NCBI RefSeq assembly: GCF_001411555.2
Contig: NC_049911.1
Span: forward strand, 744,001 to 808,000
DNA length: 64,000 nt
Direction: 5' to 3'
Source of the DNA: Juglans regia
Taxonomy: Eukaryota; Streptophyta; Magnoliopsida; Fagales; Juglandaceae
In this document: in pieces, positions 24,835-63,325 of the stretch
How positions within the stretch are numbered: the stretch's first letter is position 1
Layout of the letters: each line of letters opens with the position of its first letter
Position numbers and translations under genes: made by a program
The notes under the pieces: model-generated
The model's input: only the letters and a program-made list of their open reading frames with translations
What the model was told of the DNA's origin: nothing
Database searches by the model: none

Positions 24835-25428
24835 ATGGCTTGTGCAACAACAACAAGACCCACGTTCTCGTTCCACCTTTCTACCTCTTTCCCTCAATCT
24901 TCACCTCTAAAACTCAAACCCCATTTCACCACCACCGCCCCTCCTCTTCTCCCAAAACTCTCATTTCTTCACAAACCTAACAAACTCAGTACCCCATTCT
25001 CCATTGACATCTCCAAAGAAGACACCCCCACCTCCAGCCAACAACCTGCTTCAAACCCTGATGAACTGCAAGAATCTCAAGAGAAGTTCGACATGCGCCG
25101 ACTCGAAGAGAAGTTTGCAGTGTTAAACACGGGTATATACGAGTGCAGGTCTTGTGGCCATAAGTATGATGAAGCTGTGGGAGACCCTTCATATCCAATA
25201 CCGCCAGGTTTGCAGTTTGATAAGCTGCCCGAGGATTGGAGGTGCCCAACTTGTGGGGCAGCCAAGAGCTTCTTCGAAAGTAAGAGTGTGGAGATTGCAG
25301 GGTTTGCGCAGAATCAACAGTATGGGCTTGGAGGGAATGCACTGACTTCTGGGCAGAAGGCTGTGATTATATATGGGAGCTTGTTGCTTTTCTTTGTCTT
25401 GTTCTTGTCAGGGTACTGGCTGCAATAG
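24835..25428 (+). CDS. RBD1: Chloroplast membrane-anchored rubredoxin (RBD1-type)
   Basis: An intronless 197-aa protein. Residues 1 to about 55 form a Ser/Thr/Pro-rich chloroplast transit peptide starting MACATTTRP. A rubredoxin domain lies at about 100-148 with the four iron ligands CxxC at 104/107 and CPTC at 137/140, plus the typical GDPSYPIPPG loop and LPEDWRCP. A membrane segment at about 175-196 ends the protein at Gln197. In plants, algae and cyanobacteria this protein (RubA/RBD1) is a thylakoid factor needed for photosystem II accumulation. The frame is open upstream to an ATG at 24607, but the start at 24835 gives the family-like transit peptide, so the extra 76 codons are taken as 5' UTR. 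From memory, Arabidopsis At1g54500 is the match. Confidence 0.94.
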   Translation: MACATTTRPTFSFHLSTSFPQSSPLKLKPHFTTTAPPLLPKLSFLHKPNKLSTPFSIDISKEDTPTSSQQPASNPDELQESQEKFDMRRLEEKFAVLNTGIYECRSCGHKYDEAVGDPSYPIPPGLQFDKLPEDWRCPTCGAAKSFFESKSVEIAGFAQNQQYGLGGNALTSGQKAVIIYGSLLLFFVLFLSGYWLQ

Positions 25429-26802
25429 GTTGGAATTGGGGGGAGGGGGAAAATGGGATATAATTAAGAGATTTTGTAGCACTCTCTCTTTTCCTTTTTC
25501 TTTTACCGATTATAAATAATATTGGTTATGTTCATGTATATTGGATGTGTATTACTGATTGGGAAATGTTATACTTCAGGGGAATTGATTAATTCCAAAA
25601 GGTATATTTTGTTTTATGAAGTTTTCTGTCCAAATGAATTGTGGGTACATAAACTAAATAATATTTGAAGAACTGTTATCCAATTAGCTAAAAAGTATGT
25701 TACATTTTCCTTCGAGCGGGACTTCGTGACAAATTAATACAAGGTAACTTGTTTGTGATTGAGTGATTGAAAACAAGAATCTGAACTATTGCTATCTTAA
25801 AAACAAAACTTGTGGAAGGCCATTCCCTTAGCGAGCAGCAGACGAACAGGAAGAAGAGGAAGAGGAAGAGGAAGATATCAATGTAAGAATTCAATAAACT
25901 AATGAGTATATATTGATTTTATCACTCCTTTTCCTTTGTGTGTGCGTGTGAGCTCGTGTGTCTATGAGTTGCAATATCCTCATGTTTAGTACGCTCATGG
26001 AAAGAAGTATAAATCGATCATATTAGCCCTGATCAGTAAGAGGCTCTTTGTTCCTAAGATATATCCTTTTTAACTAGAATTAAAGTTCTCTTTCATGTGT
26101 TAAGCTTCAAAATTCCAGATCAATCTGTCTCATGTGATCAACTCTGTTTCTCATTTCTAGCGAGACAACCAGACAAATTCTGTCGTCATGAATGATGAGG
26201 GAATTCACTTGTATTATCCAACCCAACCCTCTAAAGCTCTCTTGTGGCCGTTCCTTTTGAGCAGAACATATTGAACAGAATGAACAACTTACACATTGAT
26301 TACATCTTAAGTACACAGACACAAAAGCAGCCTCCCTGCCGACTGAAATGTACAATTCCGTACTTGGTATTACTCCCTTACACCAAGGGAGAACAAAGAA
26401 TAACGAAATTGAAAGACAGACGAGAGCTAATTCCCATGCTAAATCAACTACGACCAACTAGTGTCCTCTAACAACCCAATAATAAGCTAATCTCTAATAT
26501 AGCTCAAGCAAGTCTGTGTCAATTGGTGAACCCAGTATCTTAAAAAAATGACTCACATTCGTTCCAAACTTTCTGTGGCTTGTATTCAAGTTTTATATTC
26601 AGTTCCTGTGGCAACATGCAGCTTTGGGTGGACAAATGTACATTGACTGGCACATATTGCTGTGCATTGTAAAACTCGGAAATGAAACTGGCCGAAACTT
26701 TTTCTGTGATATAATAGAAAGAATGGAGAGAACAATATTGCCATGGTGAAACCTCAGACGGGGGGAAACAGGCAAGATTAACCCAAACCACAACCATCAC
26801 TG
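25429..26802. other. Convergent 3' ends of RBD1 and XRN4
   Basis: RBD1 (plus) and XRN4 (minus) end tail to tail. The interval holds both 3' UTRs, a (GGAAGA)n run at about 25846-25875 and (GT)n-like text near 25937. No gene was recognised; small antisense frames lie in the XRN4 3' UTR. Confidence 0.5.
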
Positions 26803-42539
<15,737 letters not shown>

Positions 42540-42607
42540 GGATCGTTGTCCGGGTCGGATCGATTTCTACTAGGATCCGAGGTTAGAGAGAGAGAAGGGG
42601 GCAAGGA

Positions 42608-42625
42608 GGGGGGGGGGGGGGGGGG
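42608..42625 (+). repeat. G18 homopolymer upstream of the XRN4 start (C18 in the sense strand)
   Basis: Eighteen consecutive G residues, preceded by GGGGGCAAGGA. On the XRN4 sense strand this is a C18 tract 69-86 nt before the ATG, probably in the 5' UTR or core promoter. The exact length may suffer from sequencing slippage. Confidence 0.8.
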
Positions 42626-42839
42626 TGGCGATCGAACAGGAACCAGTGCGTGCGGAACTTTGGGCGGTGGCGATTGGGTGGTGTTTGGGTGCGAGGGGAA
42701 TTATAGCTTTGGTTTGGAGGCGATGATTGACATGAACTGGTTGGGGACAGATGGAAATTTTGCGGTGACGTGGATTAGCTGGGTATCGACTTGGGATGGT
42801 AGGCGGTAGCGACCAGAATTATGCTCTATACGGAAATTT

Positions 42840-43184
42840 ATTAGCATCGCTACTAAATTAAAGAAAAAAAATATTTATAATTATAAATTGTGTAATTATT
42901 GTGTAATTATTTTTAAAAAAATAAATAAAATATGAGATTCACATGAAGAAAATTAATTTTTTAACAGTGAACTCTATTTTTTTTCAAAACAATTATGCGG
43001 CATTTACATACTTCACAATTATATGTAAAATTATTCTAAATTAAATAAAAGAACAATTATATTTGAAATCTATTTATATGGACACCATTCATGTACATAA
43101 TTTGAAAACTACAAGAGATAAAAGACAAATTGAAAATGAAGTTGTGGTCTAATAGTTTTTATGGGAATGCTTTAATGTAGATTA
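42840..43184. other. AT-rich intergenic 5' of XRN4
   Basis: No gene recognised. A short inverted repeat around AAATTGTGTAATTATTGTGT (about 42880-43030) is AT-rich and not assignable. Confidence 0.4.
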
Positions 43185-44077
43185 TAAATCTTATGTTTAT
43201 ATTTGCACATTCACTACCTCTACGTGCAATGTATAAATTGTCATGGCTTGTTGGGATTTTTCAAAATTTCACCATACTCATTGAAATTATAGACTTTCAA
43301 ATGTAAGTGATGAGGACATATACAAGCAGGAAGATCCAATACAGCCTGGAGAGTAAGATGGGAGCATGTCTCTAGGTGTGGCAATATGTACTGACATGAT
43401 TCGTTAATCCAACACAAACACGACACAAAATTATTGGATTTAAGTTTGATGTTAACGAGTTCGGGTCAAAATAAATTAAGCTGTTAATACACGATTCATT
43501 AACAGGTTACTTACGGGTCAACCCACTTAATCCGTCAACAACCCGTTAAATATTTTACTTAAAATCATAATTATATTCTTTTAAACCTAAAAAAAAAAAA
43601 TACCCTAAACCTATTTCATATTTTCTAATTCTCTCTCATCACTCGCTCTTAATTCTCAGTTGAGTCAATTCTCATAAGTCATGATTGCCTCTTGCACTTT
43701 ATCTGGATTGTAATTGGTGTTTTTTATTGTTTGGATATAATTTTGGACATATGTAGTTAGTTTTATATTTTGGAATATATTATGATTATAATTTTTATGT
43801 GAAATTATGTTAATGGTCAAATGAATTATTTGGGTCAATTCAATCCCTTTACAAAACAGGTTGAAATGGGTTGACACGGGTCGTGTCGTGTCGATATATT
43901 TTTAATTAATTCATAACGGGTCAAAAAGAGTTGTGTCGTGTCAACCTGTTATTTTAATGAATCTTGTTAGGGTTTGAAAATTTGACCTGTTAAGTTTAAC
44001 GGGTCATGTTCGGATTGACTCATATCGTATAATAATATACACGACCCGTTAACACGATTTATCACTCTAACTGTCTC
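43185..44077. repeat. Dispersed repeat, copy 1 (second copy at 63326)
   Basis: From 43185 this segment matches 63326 to the window edge in the same orientation, about nine bases in ten by eye, over at least 675 bp. The left 190 bp (TAAATCTTATGTTTATATTT onward) precede a hAT-like element that both copies share, so the hAT insertion is older than the duplication. Confidence 0.75.
43373..44069. mobile_element. hAT-like non-autonomous element within the dispersed repeat
   Basis: Begins TAGGTGTGGCAATATGT and ends TTATCACTCTA (inverse TAGAGTGATAA). The 8-bp flanks CATGTCTC and ACTGTCTC agree at 6 of 8 positions. The interior has the same ACGACACGACCCGTT motifs as the element at 6002, so it is a worn member of that family. 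Confidence 0.6.
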
Positions 44078-44467
44078 CGTTTAGACTATCATTATGTAAT
44101 TGACTACGTTTAAGTAAATTGATAGACAATTTATGGTTTGTAATGTCTTAAAAATTGTGAAGTTGTGACTTATAAGTGGTTTATGATGCTGAGTTGGCTG
44201 TTCTAAAATAATTTATCTGATACTGATGTCTTTAGTTATGACACGGGTGTATCAAACATACGAGTACACAAAATTTCACACAATGCAATGAGTATGATTT
44301 GTACAACACACGTCCTAACAATTCAACTCTCCACCAAATAAAGTGGAGATGAGGCGTCACAAATTCTATTGTACATTTTTTCGATAATATCTGATATATA
44401 TAGACTCTATTTCCGATCCTCCATTGAATACGGAAATTTAAGGTATTTTACTTATTGTTTATGAAAA

Positions 44468-44640
44468 ATTATACTTATCATTTACATACTTCACATTAAA
44501 TATTATACATAATTTTTTATTTTTTTTATTTATTAAATATGTGATATATGGATGATGAGTAAAATAACTCAATTAATCTAAAAAAATTAAAATTAAGAAA
44601 AAATTAAAAAATATAATATATAGTGAGCGAAAATAAAGAG
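44468..44640. mobile_element. Diverged MITE related to 7466-7644
   Basis: Shares TACTTATCATTTACATACTT at the left, TGATATATGGATGATGAGTA in the middle and AATAACTCAATTAATCTAAA after it, the same order as the element at 7466. Diverged; the ends are approximate. Confidence 0.45.
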
Positions 44641-45110
44641 TAACAAAACTCTTTGCTTATTGGATGACGTGTTTTTGAAGTTTAGAGTGGATGTGACCGT
44701 CTAACAAATACATATTGACGTGTTCAAGAAAAAAACAAATACATATTGATTGGTTGACCAGAAGAACAATCCGCAGGCCCACTTGCTAGATAGTTCTGCC
44801 AAATATGACCAATTATCTCCAAAAAGACAATAGGAGATCGGTTGCCTCTCTTCGGCGCGGCCCTCGACTATGCCTAGTAATATTTATAGTTATAGACTGC
44901 ACGTACTCATTTAAAATAAAAAATAATATTTATATAATAAATAATATTTTTTTATAATAAATCTCATTTTTTATAAAAAAATATGTAACTTTTCCATAAT
45001 TTATAATTATATCAAATATTACTCTATTATTTTATAAAAATACTCTTTATTTAAAAAAAATTATAAAATAGATTGTAAGAAATTCGGCATCCTCAAATTT
45101 AAAAGGATAA

Positions 45111-45304
45111 GATCTCGTTTAATTACACAAATAATTTCATCTCATTTTATTTAATTATATAATTTTTTCAAACTAACGTATAAAATATTATAAACAATTT
45201 AATTTTTTTAAATTTAAAAATAAAAATTATATTTTAATAATATTTTATTCAATTTTTAATTTTTAATTTTTATCTTATCATCTAATCTATATAACAAAAC
45301 AATC
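45111..45304 (-). mobile_element. GATGAG-family MITE, copy 1
   Basis: The inverse orientation of the copies at 46664 and 47631: it carries TTTCATCTCATTTTATTTAA at the left and AATAATATTTTATTCAATTT then TCTTATCATCTAATC at the right, with GATCTCGTTTAATT and AACAAAACAATC ends. Confidence 0.55.
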
Positions 45305-46663
45305 CCTTTAATGATCAAAACACCCACCCTTTTTCTTTGAACATTCCCTTTTAATGCTTGTACAATCAAGTGGCAAGTGCTTTGAGTGGACCAAATCATA
45401 TCACTTGTTATCATTAGGTATGGATCCCAACAAGGCTAAAGTAATATTATAATAAAGTAGTAAGTAATTAATTATATCTTATTTTTATATTTTTTGTTTC
45501 GAAAAATATATTTATAATTTAAATAATAAATAATTAATTAAGCGAATTTCAAAATCGTATCGAATCTGGTTAGTCAAATGCTATTTGATTTCATCGTTTC
45601 TACCCTCTGTAGCATGATTGATTATTGATTGATTTCAATATACTATTGAAATTTATGTTTTAAATAACAAAATAAAAACTTGCCACGTCAGTTGTATTCG
45701 TGTTTTAGTTATAGGAAACTCAGAATGAATACACCTGATCCTGTAGATTACAAAGTAGGATATAATTCTTTAATCCATCGACATTCTGTGCATGTTCGCA
45801 TATAATTTTAAAAACTATATTTTGCATTTAGAACTAATTGCATTGACACGCGTTTCAACAATAAATTATTATTTTTAATAGTTTAATCGCTGATGATATA
45901 TGATCTGATTCTTCAAATAAAAAATTTAAAAAATCCCACCCGTTATATAAAAAAATAATAAATTATTACTTATCCATTTCGTACTCTAAACTATCAATAA
46001 TTCATTTTAACTATCAAGTCTTTAGTAATACATGATTGTGACATATTTAAACCATAGATTTTATTAATATAGATAATTTGAAATGTAAACTATAAATTTT
46101 CATCCTTTGTAATGGGAAAAAAGTATACAGTGGTTTGTGGATGAAAAATGCAATGTTCCATTTTTTTAAAAATTAATTAAATACAATATATTTAAAATGT
46201 AAAATTTATTTAAATTCAAATCTCTTGCAATCCTTATCTTGATTGTAGGTAATTCAAGCCATGGCTGCAGAGATGCGAACCTTAACACCCCTGCTCGACG
46301 ATTTATTTATTTGTATAATGATATATATAAGTCTCAAATATAAAAATATTATACAAATTTTGTTGTGAAAAAATGAATTTTATTATGAAAAAATATGAAA
46401 AAGTATGAAAAATTGGTCTTTTCTTAGTGGAGTCTGTTTTTTACAAAAAAACTTCATGCGCAAAACTTATGAATTTGAAATTTATCTCTAACATTACTCT
46501 ATTTATAATAATGAATGAATTTATTTATGCTAACCTAACTTATAAGTTGCCATGTTGCAATTTATATTGTTCAAATTTAATATATTCAGCAATAACAAAG
46601 CTGTTACTATAAATTATTATTATTTATGATTTTGTCATATTAATATCAAATGCAACTCAGGGT

Positions 46664-46862
46664 TGTTTGTTTTTAGATATGAGATGAGATGAGATGAGTT
46701 GAGATTAAAATTAAAAAGTTGAATAAAATATTGTTAGAATATATTTGTTAATATTATTATTGTTTTAGGATTTGAAAAAGTTGAATTGTTTATTTTATTT
46801 TATGTAAAAATTTAAAAAAATTATAATGATGAGATGAGATGAGATGTTTTTTAAAAACAAAA
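46664..46862 (+). mobile_element. GATGAG-family MITE, copy 2
   Basis: Ends TGTTTGTTTTTAGATATGAG and the inverse of TTTGTTTTTAAAAAACATCT. Next to each end is a GATGAGATGAGATGAG run, and the core is AAGTTGAATAAAATATTGTT followed by AGAATATA. It lies just upstream of the cysteine synthase TATA box. Confidence 0.65.
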
Positions 46863-46903
46863 ATCATAGCTTGGCCGGCCGGTGACAGATTCGTTTTTTA
46901 TAT

Positions 46904-47052
46904 TATATAAATAAAGAAGGCCTACGTGAACAAAACAACGGGGTTTCTTTGTATTTCCGCTATTATCGCTGTCTCTCTCTCTCTCTCACACTCTCTCTCA
47001 AGTCTATCTCTGGTCCGAGCCTCTCTTGGTCTTGCTCAGATAAGCTTTCCCT
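46904..47052 (+). promoter_or_regulatory. Cysteine synthase core promoter and non-coding first exon
   Basis: TATATAAATA (46904-46913) is a strong TATA box. It is followed by a (CT)n-rich leader (46971-47010), typical of plant 5' UTRs. A donor-like CTTTCCCTG/GTGAGAG at 47052 and an acceptor TTCGTTAG at 48235 just before the coding exon suggest an intron of about 1.2 kb in the 5' UTR. The splice is inferred and not proven. Confidence 0.5.
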
Positions 47053-47630
47053 GGTGAGAGTTTCAAGCCGAGTACACTTCCATTCATATACATCATTTTC
47101 TTGTTTTGTTTTAAAGATTTATCCGGAAAGCTCTGCATTGTTTGATAAATTCCCAGGTTCATGAAAATTTTCTCAAAGTTATACTTCTCCTAAAAGCAGG
47201 CTAATGATTTTGTTTGGTATCTTTTTTTGCTAATTAATTGAGTTAAATCTGAACACTTTTGAAGCCCTTATTTGTTAGTCTTTTTATAAGAACCAACTCT
47301 TTGTTGTATGTGGTACTCTGGGTCAATTTCAGATGTTGTGTGGGAATACGATGGCTTCTCAGGGAACAGGAATGAAAAAACTGTTTCTGTTTCAGAAATT
47401 TTGACCCTTCACCCTTCCTGTTGATTTTTCTCTTTGGCATCTGCTTATTACATGGTTTTAGTTCCTGTTTGTGGACATGGACTTGGTGATCTCGGTGGTT
47501 GGTGATATGAAGGTCTCGCACTTTGTTTGGTTACCGAGAAATTAGAAGAGTTGAAAAGATAATAGATCTTTGGGTGTTATTTTTTGTTGTTGCTTTTGTC
47601 TTGAAAATATGAAAAAAAGGGAATTCCATT

Positions 47631-47816
47631 GGCCTCGTTTTGTTACACAAATGAGATAAGATAAGAGTTGAAAGTTGAATAAAATATTGTTAGAATATAA
47701 TTTTTGTTTTGAGATTTGAAAAGTCGAATTGTTTATTATATTTTGTATGAGAGTTTGAAAAAGTTATAATAATTAGATGAGATGAGATTGGTTGGTTTGG
47801 GTAACCAAACCAGGCC
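47631..47816 (+). mobile_element. GATGAG-family MITE, copy 3 (in the 5' UTR intron of the cysteine synthase)
   Basis: GGCCTCGTTTTGTTACACAA at the left and the inverse of GGCCTGGTTTGGTTACCCAA at the right form a clear inverted pair. The core AAGTTGAATAAAATATTGTT and AGATGAGATGAGATTG match the other copies. 186 bp. Confidence 0.7.
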
Positions 47817-48254
47817 AAGTCAACTTAACGAAAAGAGTATTGCTACACATAAGCCAGTATGTTAGCACACTACTTATAATGAGACCTACAATAACTTTAA
47901 AAAAAACCAAAAGGCCAATAATTTTTTAGCATAGTTGATGTGGAAAGCTTTCACATCAGCAGTGTGCTGGCTGTGTAAAAAATAAGGCTTATAAATAGAT
48001 TTTCTCTAATGAGAATAATACTCACACCCCAGGCAAATTTGCTTGCATTAAAACTTTCAACGATGAAAATCTGAGATTCAAAACTACAAACTCCTACCCC
48101 CATCAAATCTTTTTTTCAATGATGAAATGGTCATGTTGCATACTTTTTCTTTTTCTATTATTATATGTGCCATACCAGTTAATTTTGATTATATATATTT
48201 ATTGTTTTTGCTGATCACTTACTCCCTTCGTTAGTGCTGCGGAGGTCTGATAAA

Positions 48255-58971
<10,717 letters not shown>

Positions 58972-60993
58972 ATAGCCTAGTTTCAAAAGGAGTCTCAACT
59001 TTCAGGCCGGTGGCATCTGAAGTATGAGGCAGAGAACATGGTTTTCAAGTTGCAATTTTTAACTTTGGTTTGGATGGTTCTGCTTCTTCCTGTTTACATG
59101 AATAAATGCTGTGAAGGTCACTGGCGCTAGACGTGGAATTTAAATACTCATGGAATTTAAAGCAGATGTGTTCTGGTAATTAATTTCCTGTTAGAACCAC
59201 TAAGTTTTTCTGTTTGTTCGACCATCGTTTTGTTTGCGTTTAGACCTTAACAAAATCAGTATTCTATGCCAAAATGTTGTAATCTGAAGGAGACTTCATG
59301 GTACTGGTTTTGCCAAAAATTCGATTGTGGCTCTTCTTCCTTTTCCTTCAATGAATGTTTTGAAGCTTAGTGTAATAGCCTCGTCAAAGTGAAGGCTTCA
59401 ATTATCCACGGTTTTTAGCCCCTTTTGGATAATTTCTATTCTGGGAGGGGTATAGTGCAGTCCAGTTATCCAGACACGATTTTACTGAGATTTTCTGGAG
59501 CAATTGCACAAATTATGAAGTATAGACCCTTAGATGTTCTTGGTCACCCCTTTTAGACCCTTTCTCCATATACGTTTTCAGTGGCATCTCGCCCAACTTC
59601 AACTTCCCTCTAACATATGTTTCTTCTCTTATACATTTCACTCTATTTTTCAGTACTACCTTTCTAAATTCTCGCCCACCCACAAGACCATTCTTTATTA
59701 GAAGGAAACCAACCGAGACGAAATAATAAATTGAGTTTAATAATGTGGGGCAATCTGCATAAAGTGCTACGTGAAAGCTCTACTTGGTCATATGGGAAAC
59801 CGTGGCCATGAAAACAGACAATCTAAGACTGGATGGGGAAAGCAACCTTGAGACTGTAGATAGAGACTTTAGTTCTGTTTCTGTCCCTGGTTATGATGAG
59901 ATCAGATAGCAGTTAGAGATGTTGTAGCCATAGGAATATTTAAGGTTATATCAGAATGTAAAATAATCTGTTGCAGAAGACTTGGAACTCAGTGTTGGAG
60001 AACTAATGTTTGTTGGTCTATGTAGCGAGCGATATGGTGATGCAGGAGCATGTGATCAGTAACATTAGCAAGTAGTCTTCCATTGGCTTTCTTCCTGTAG
60101 ACTAATAACAAAATATGAAAGTTTCTGAAGATCTTTGAAATGGAAATAGGCAGGGGCCGCGAGAAGTCTGAATCCGTCTTTCTCGATTATTTAATCATTT
60201 GGGATGTCAACAAATGTTAACTTTTTTTAATTGTCAGTTGAGGTGAATTCAAGCTCTCATAATATTTAAAAGAATTTCAATTATACATATTATGACTGTT
60301 TTGGTTCTCATGGATCTCCACTTTTGGTGACTGTTTTGGTCCTTTATTGGACAACAACATATATATTTTCTGAGAATATTTCTTTTATCTGGATATCATG
60401 CTAAAATTTGATTTTATGCTTAATAATAGGATAGTCTCTCCAATCTTCAACTATTCATCAATAAAATCAACGGTGACACCATATGCAAGTATCTTAAGAG
60501 CAGTTGTAATATTTTAAAGCGAATAAAAACCAAGCCTTCCAGGACCATCTAATTTTTGGACAAAATAAGGTTCATGAGCTTTCTACAACAGCTTAGATAT
60601 GAAGAAATAGAGAATAATTTATTCGAAAGTATTTGTGAGGATAAATTGGAGGATCATCAAAATAATATCAAAAAAAATTTTGGTAGACTTGCAATCGATT
60701 GCACTTGATGAATCTACGTGATTTTTTAGAAGAATCACGTGAGCTTGATCATTCTTCTTCCATAACAGGTTGGATTGCTATCTTGAATTTTTTGTCAGAA
60801 TCTAAATCGATAAGTACTATTTTGTGAAAAAGCAAACAATCAATTGGGGGAAAAGGAAAAAAACAGATTTCACAGAAGAGAAATTTGACTTGAAATGCAT
60901 TTAATCTTTTCACTTATCTTTTTCATTCTGTTAATATTGATCATATTTTTCTGGAATTTATTCTAATATATAGAATTGATTATTGACGAGCAG
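58972..60993. other. Region between cysteine synthase and its relic
   Basis: The 3' UTR of the intact gene, then 1.9 kb without a recognised gene. A partial repeat of the last exon phrase (GAGGCAGAGAACATGGTTTT, about 59025-59045) occurs just after the stop. The missing 5' exons of the relic would be expected here but were not seen. Confidence 0.5.
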
Positions 60994-61391
60994 GATTGCA
61001 TATAGTATGATTAAAGATGCAGAGGATAAGGGTCTAATTACAAAAGGGAAGGTTAGTGTCCCATGACTACCGATTTATTTTACTGTTGGTCACAGAAATT
61101 CTGCACCTTTCAACTTTGCCTTTCTAGATTGTTATATGCTTCAGCAATTTGTAAATGCTGCCAACCCAAAGGTATTCTCTGCATCAAATATCTTGGAATA
61201 TGGCATGATTGACACAGTTAACAAATCTTTTCGTTATTCTTCATTTAGATCCATTACGAAACTACGGGGCCCAGAGATATGGAAAAAATTCAGGATGCGA
61301 AGTTGACGCCCTGGTTGCAGGGATAGGGACTGGTGGAACGGCAACTGGTGCACGAAACTTGAGACTCAAGGAGAAAAACCCAAAGATCAAG
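60994..61391 (+). pseudogene. Tandem cysteine synthase relic (unprocessed pseudogene)
   Basis: Three exon remnants in the right order: 60994-61051 matches exon 3 (58 bp, same length; ends GKG-type ...LITKGK, keeping the Lys lost in the intact gene), 61128-61171 keeps only the last codons of exon 4 (LQQF...ANPK), and 61249-61391 matches exon 5 with VDALVAGIGTGGTATGA. Exon 5 is 143 bp, against 138 in the intact gene. A one-base insertion after GGGGCC (about 61270) shifts its frame, and further small insertions follow. Splice borders persist (CAG/, /GTTAG, TTTAG/, /GTTGAC), so it is a decayed tandem gene, not a retrocopy. Exons 1, 2 and 6-10 were not found. Confidence 0.88.
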
Positions 61392-61689
61392 GTTGACTTG
61401 TGTGTCTGAGTTTGTGTCTGAAAAAAATAATATTTTTAAATTTCAAAATAATAATTATATTAAAAATTATATTAAAAAAATTAATTTTATAATATTTTTA
61501 TTTAATTTTTTCTCTTTTATTTCACAAAACGTAATAAAAATATTTTAATTCAAACTCTTTTACTATTATTTATAAATATACTAAAATATTCTAAATATTC
61601 AAACGCTCAATCACGCATATAATATCCTTGATCAGTGATGAGATAATACAATTCAAAGTTAAAATTTATTTTAAATAGCGTTATGACTT

Positions 61690-62830
61690 ATAGAATTAGG
61701 TTGTCTATGGGGATATTGGGAAATGAGAATAATTTTATAAATAATAATAAAATAGTTTATAAATAATAATAAGATAAGTTGAATTAAGTACTTATTAAGA
61801 AAAAGTTAAATAAGAAATATTATAAATTTAAAATATTATTAGAATATAATTTTTATTTTGAGATTTTAAAAAATTAAATTATTTTTTATTTAAATTTTTA
61901 AAAAAATTATAATAATTAATTTAAAAATATTTATATTTAAATAATATTTATGGATGATATGAGCTTGAAATGATTTCCGAACATAAACCTGGACTTGTTG
62001 CTTCTCTAGCATCCAGAAGGGTGGCACGTGCTTCTCTTTCGTATGGGCAACTGGGTGGGGTCCATACGTGTGGGGTCCATACCTGTGGGAGTTTTTTGTT
62101 TGGATTACTTCAATCCAATCCTCGATCAGCCCGGAAGTCTACTGAAAACGAGATTGTGGGGGACTTCTTGTTACCAAGTAGATGGAATGAGCCCAAATTT
62201 AGGTTTTGTTTGGATTCAAAATTTAAATCAATTAATTTTATTTTATTATTATAAATTTTTTAAATTTTTATATAAAATATAATAAATAATTTAATTTTTT
62301 ATTTTTTTAAATAATAATTATATTAAAAATAATATTTTATTCAACTCTAATAATATTCTCGTAATCCAATCCACGTATCTCAAACCAATTAAATGGACTC
62401 CATATATCGGTGGTGATCTATCGTGATCTCTCCATCAAGAATGCAAATGGGCTAGATCAAATCAACTGGTTTCAATTTCAAACCCCACTTGGTGATATAG
62501 AGTTTAAAATTGAAATCGTTGTCGTTAAGCCATATTCACAAGAGATGTCCCATTTGGATTGGAAGATGATTTTATCTCATCTCATTCAACATTCAAATAC
62601 TATAAATATAAAATACTTTTCAATTTCAATTTTTTAAATTTTCAACTTTTTTCATTTAATCATTACCTAATCATTACAACTTTTCTAAATTTTTAAACAA
62701 AACATAAAAAATAATTCAATTTTTTTCAATTCCAAAATAAAAATTATATTAAAAAATTATATTCTAATAATATTTTAATTTTATAATATTTTTATTGAAC
62801 TTATTTTCTAATATTTTTATTAAGGAAATG
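61690..62830. repeat. Cluster of worn GATGAG-family MITE copies
   Basis: Three diverged copies are readable by the core AAAATATTATTAGAATATAA or its inverse: about 61690-61950 (plus), 62195-62350 (minus, starts after TTTTGTTTGGATTCA) and 62546-62830 (minus, starts CCATTTGGATTGGAAGATGA). Boundaries are approximate. The text between 61950 and 62190 (GTGGGGTCCATACGTGTGGG and repeats) is unassigned. Confidence 0.5.
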
Positions 62831-62986
62831 GGAGGACTTAGGTTCCTCGAGTCGTTTGATCATGAGAGGACTTGGGATTCACATTTGAGTTTATAATTAT
62901 TGGAGAGATTGGAGCTTTCCAATGATGAACCTTGTATTTGATGTTCGAGCATTGGATGCTCTGAATGGTTTTCGTTTCAAAGAATC

Positions 62987-63015
62987 TATATATATATATA
63001 TATATATATACATAC

Positions 63016-63049
<34 letters not shown>
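62987..63049. repeat. (TA)n-(TG)n compound microsatellite
   Basis: A TA run interrupted by CATACATA, then about nine TG units. It also produces short meaningless open frames of Tyr/Ile and Val/Cys. Confidence 0.92.
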
Positions 63050-63325
63050 TACTTGGGTTGCTACAATTTTTAAACTCATGGGCATTATTTGTGTTGCTTG
63101 AAAAATCTATACGAGTAAGTAAAATGTTTTCGTGTTCAAAATACTCACAGTTTTAAGGTTAATTGCTACTCAGGTTCATAACATTTGCTTTCAAGTTTCA
63201 TGCCCACTGCTCGAAATGATGTTAGTTTGAATTCCTATCAATAAGTTGCTTGGGATTTGTTTGATCCTACTGTATTGTATCTCTTATTCTCGGTCTCTCA
63301 CTTGGTGAATATTCTTTATTGACTC

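Larger units (their letters stand above)
44641..46900. other. Gene-free AT-rich region with MITEs
   Basis: Apart from the two MITEs listed at 45111 and 46664, nothing gene-like is visible. A short SINE-tail-like phrase (ATTCAAGCCATGGCTGCAGA, about 46250) is unassigned. Confidence 0.45.

Noticed and set aside
42546..42809. 87-codon Gly-rich plus-strand frame beginning next to the XRN4 start
   Set aside because: It depends on the G18 homopolymer and reads antisense through the XRN4 leader; there is no family resemblance.
62897..63156. Short Tyr/Ile-rich frames on both strands
   Set aside because: They are translations of the (TA)n-(TG)n microsatellite.
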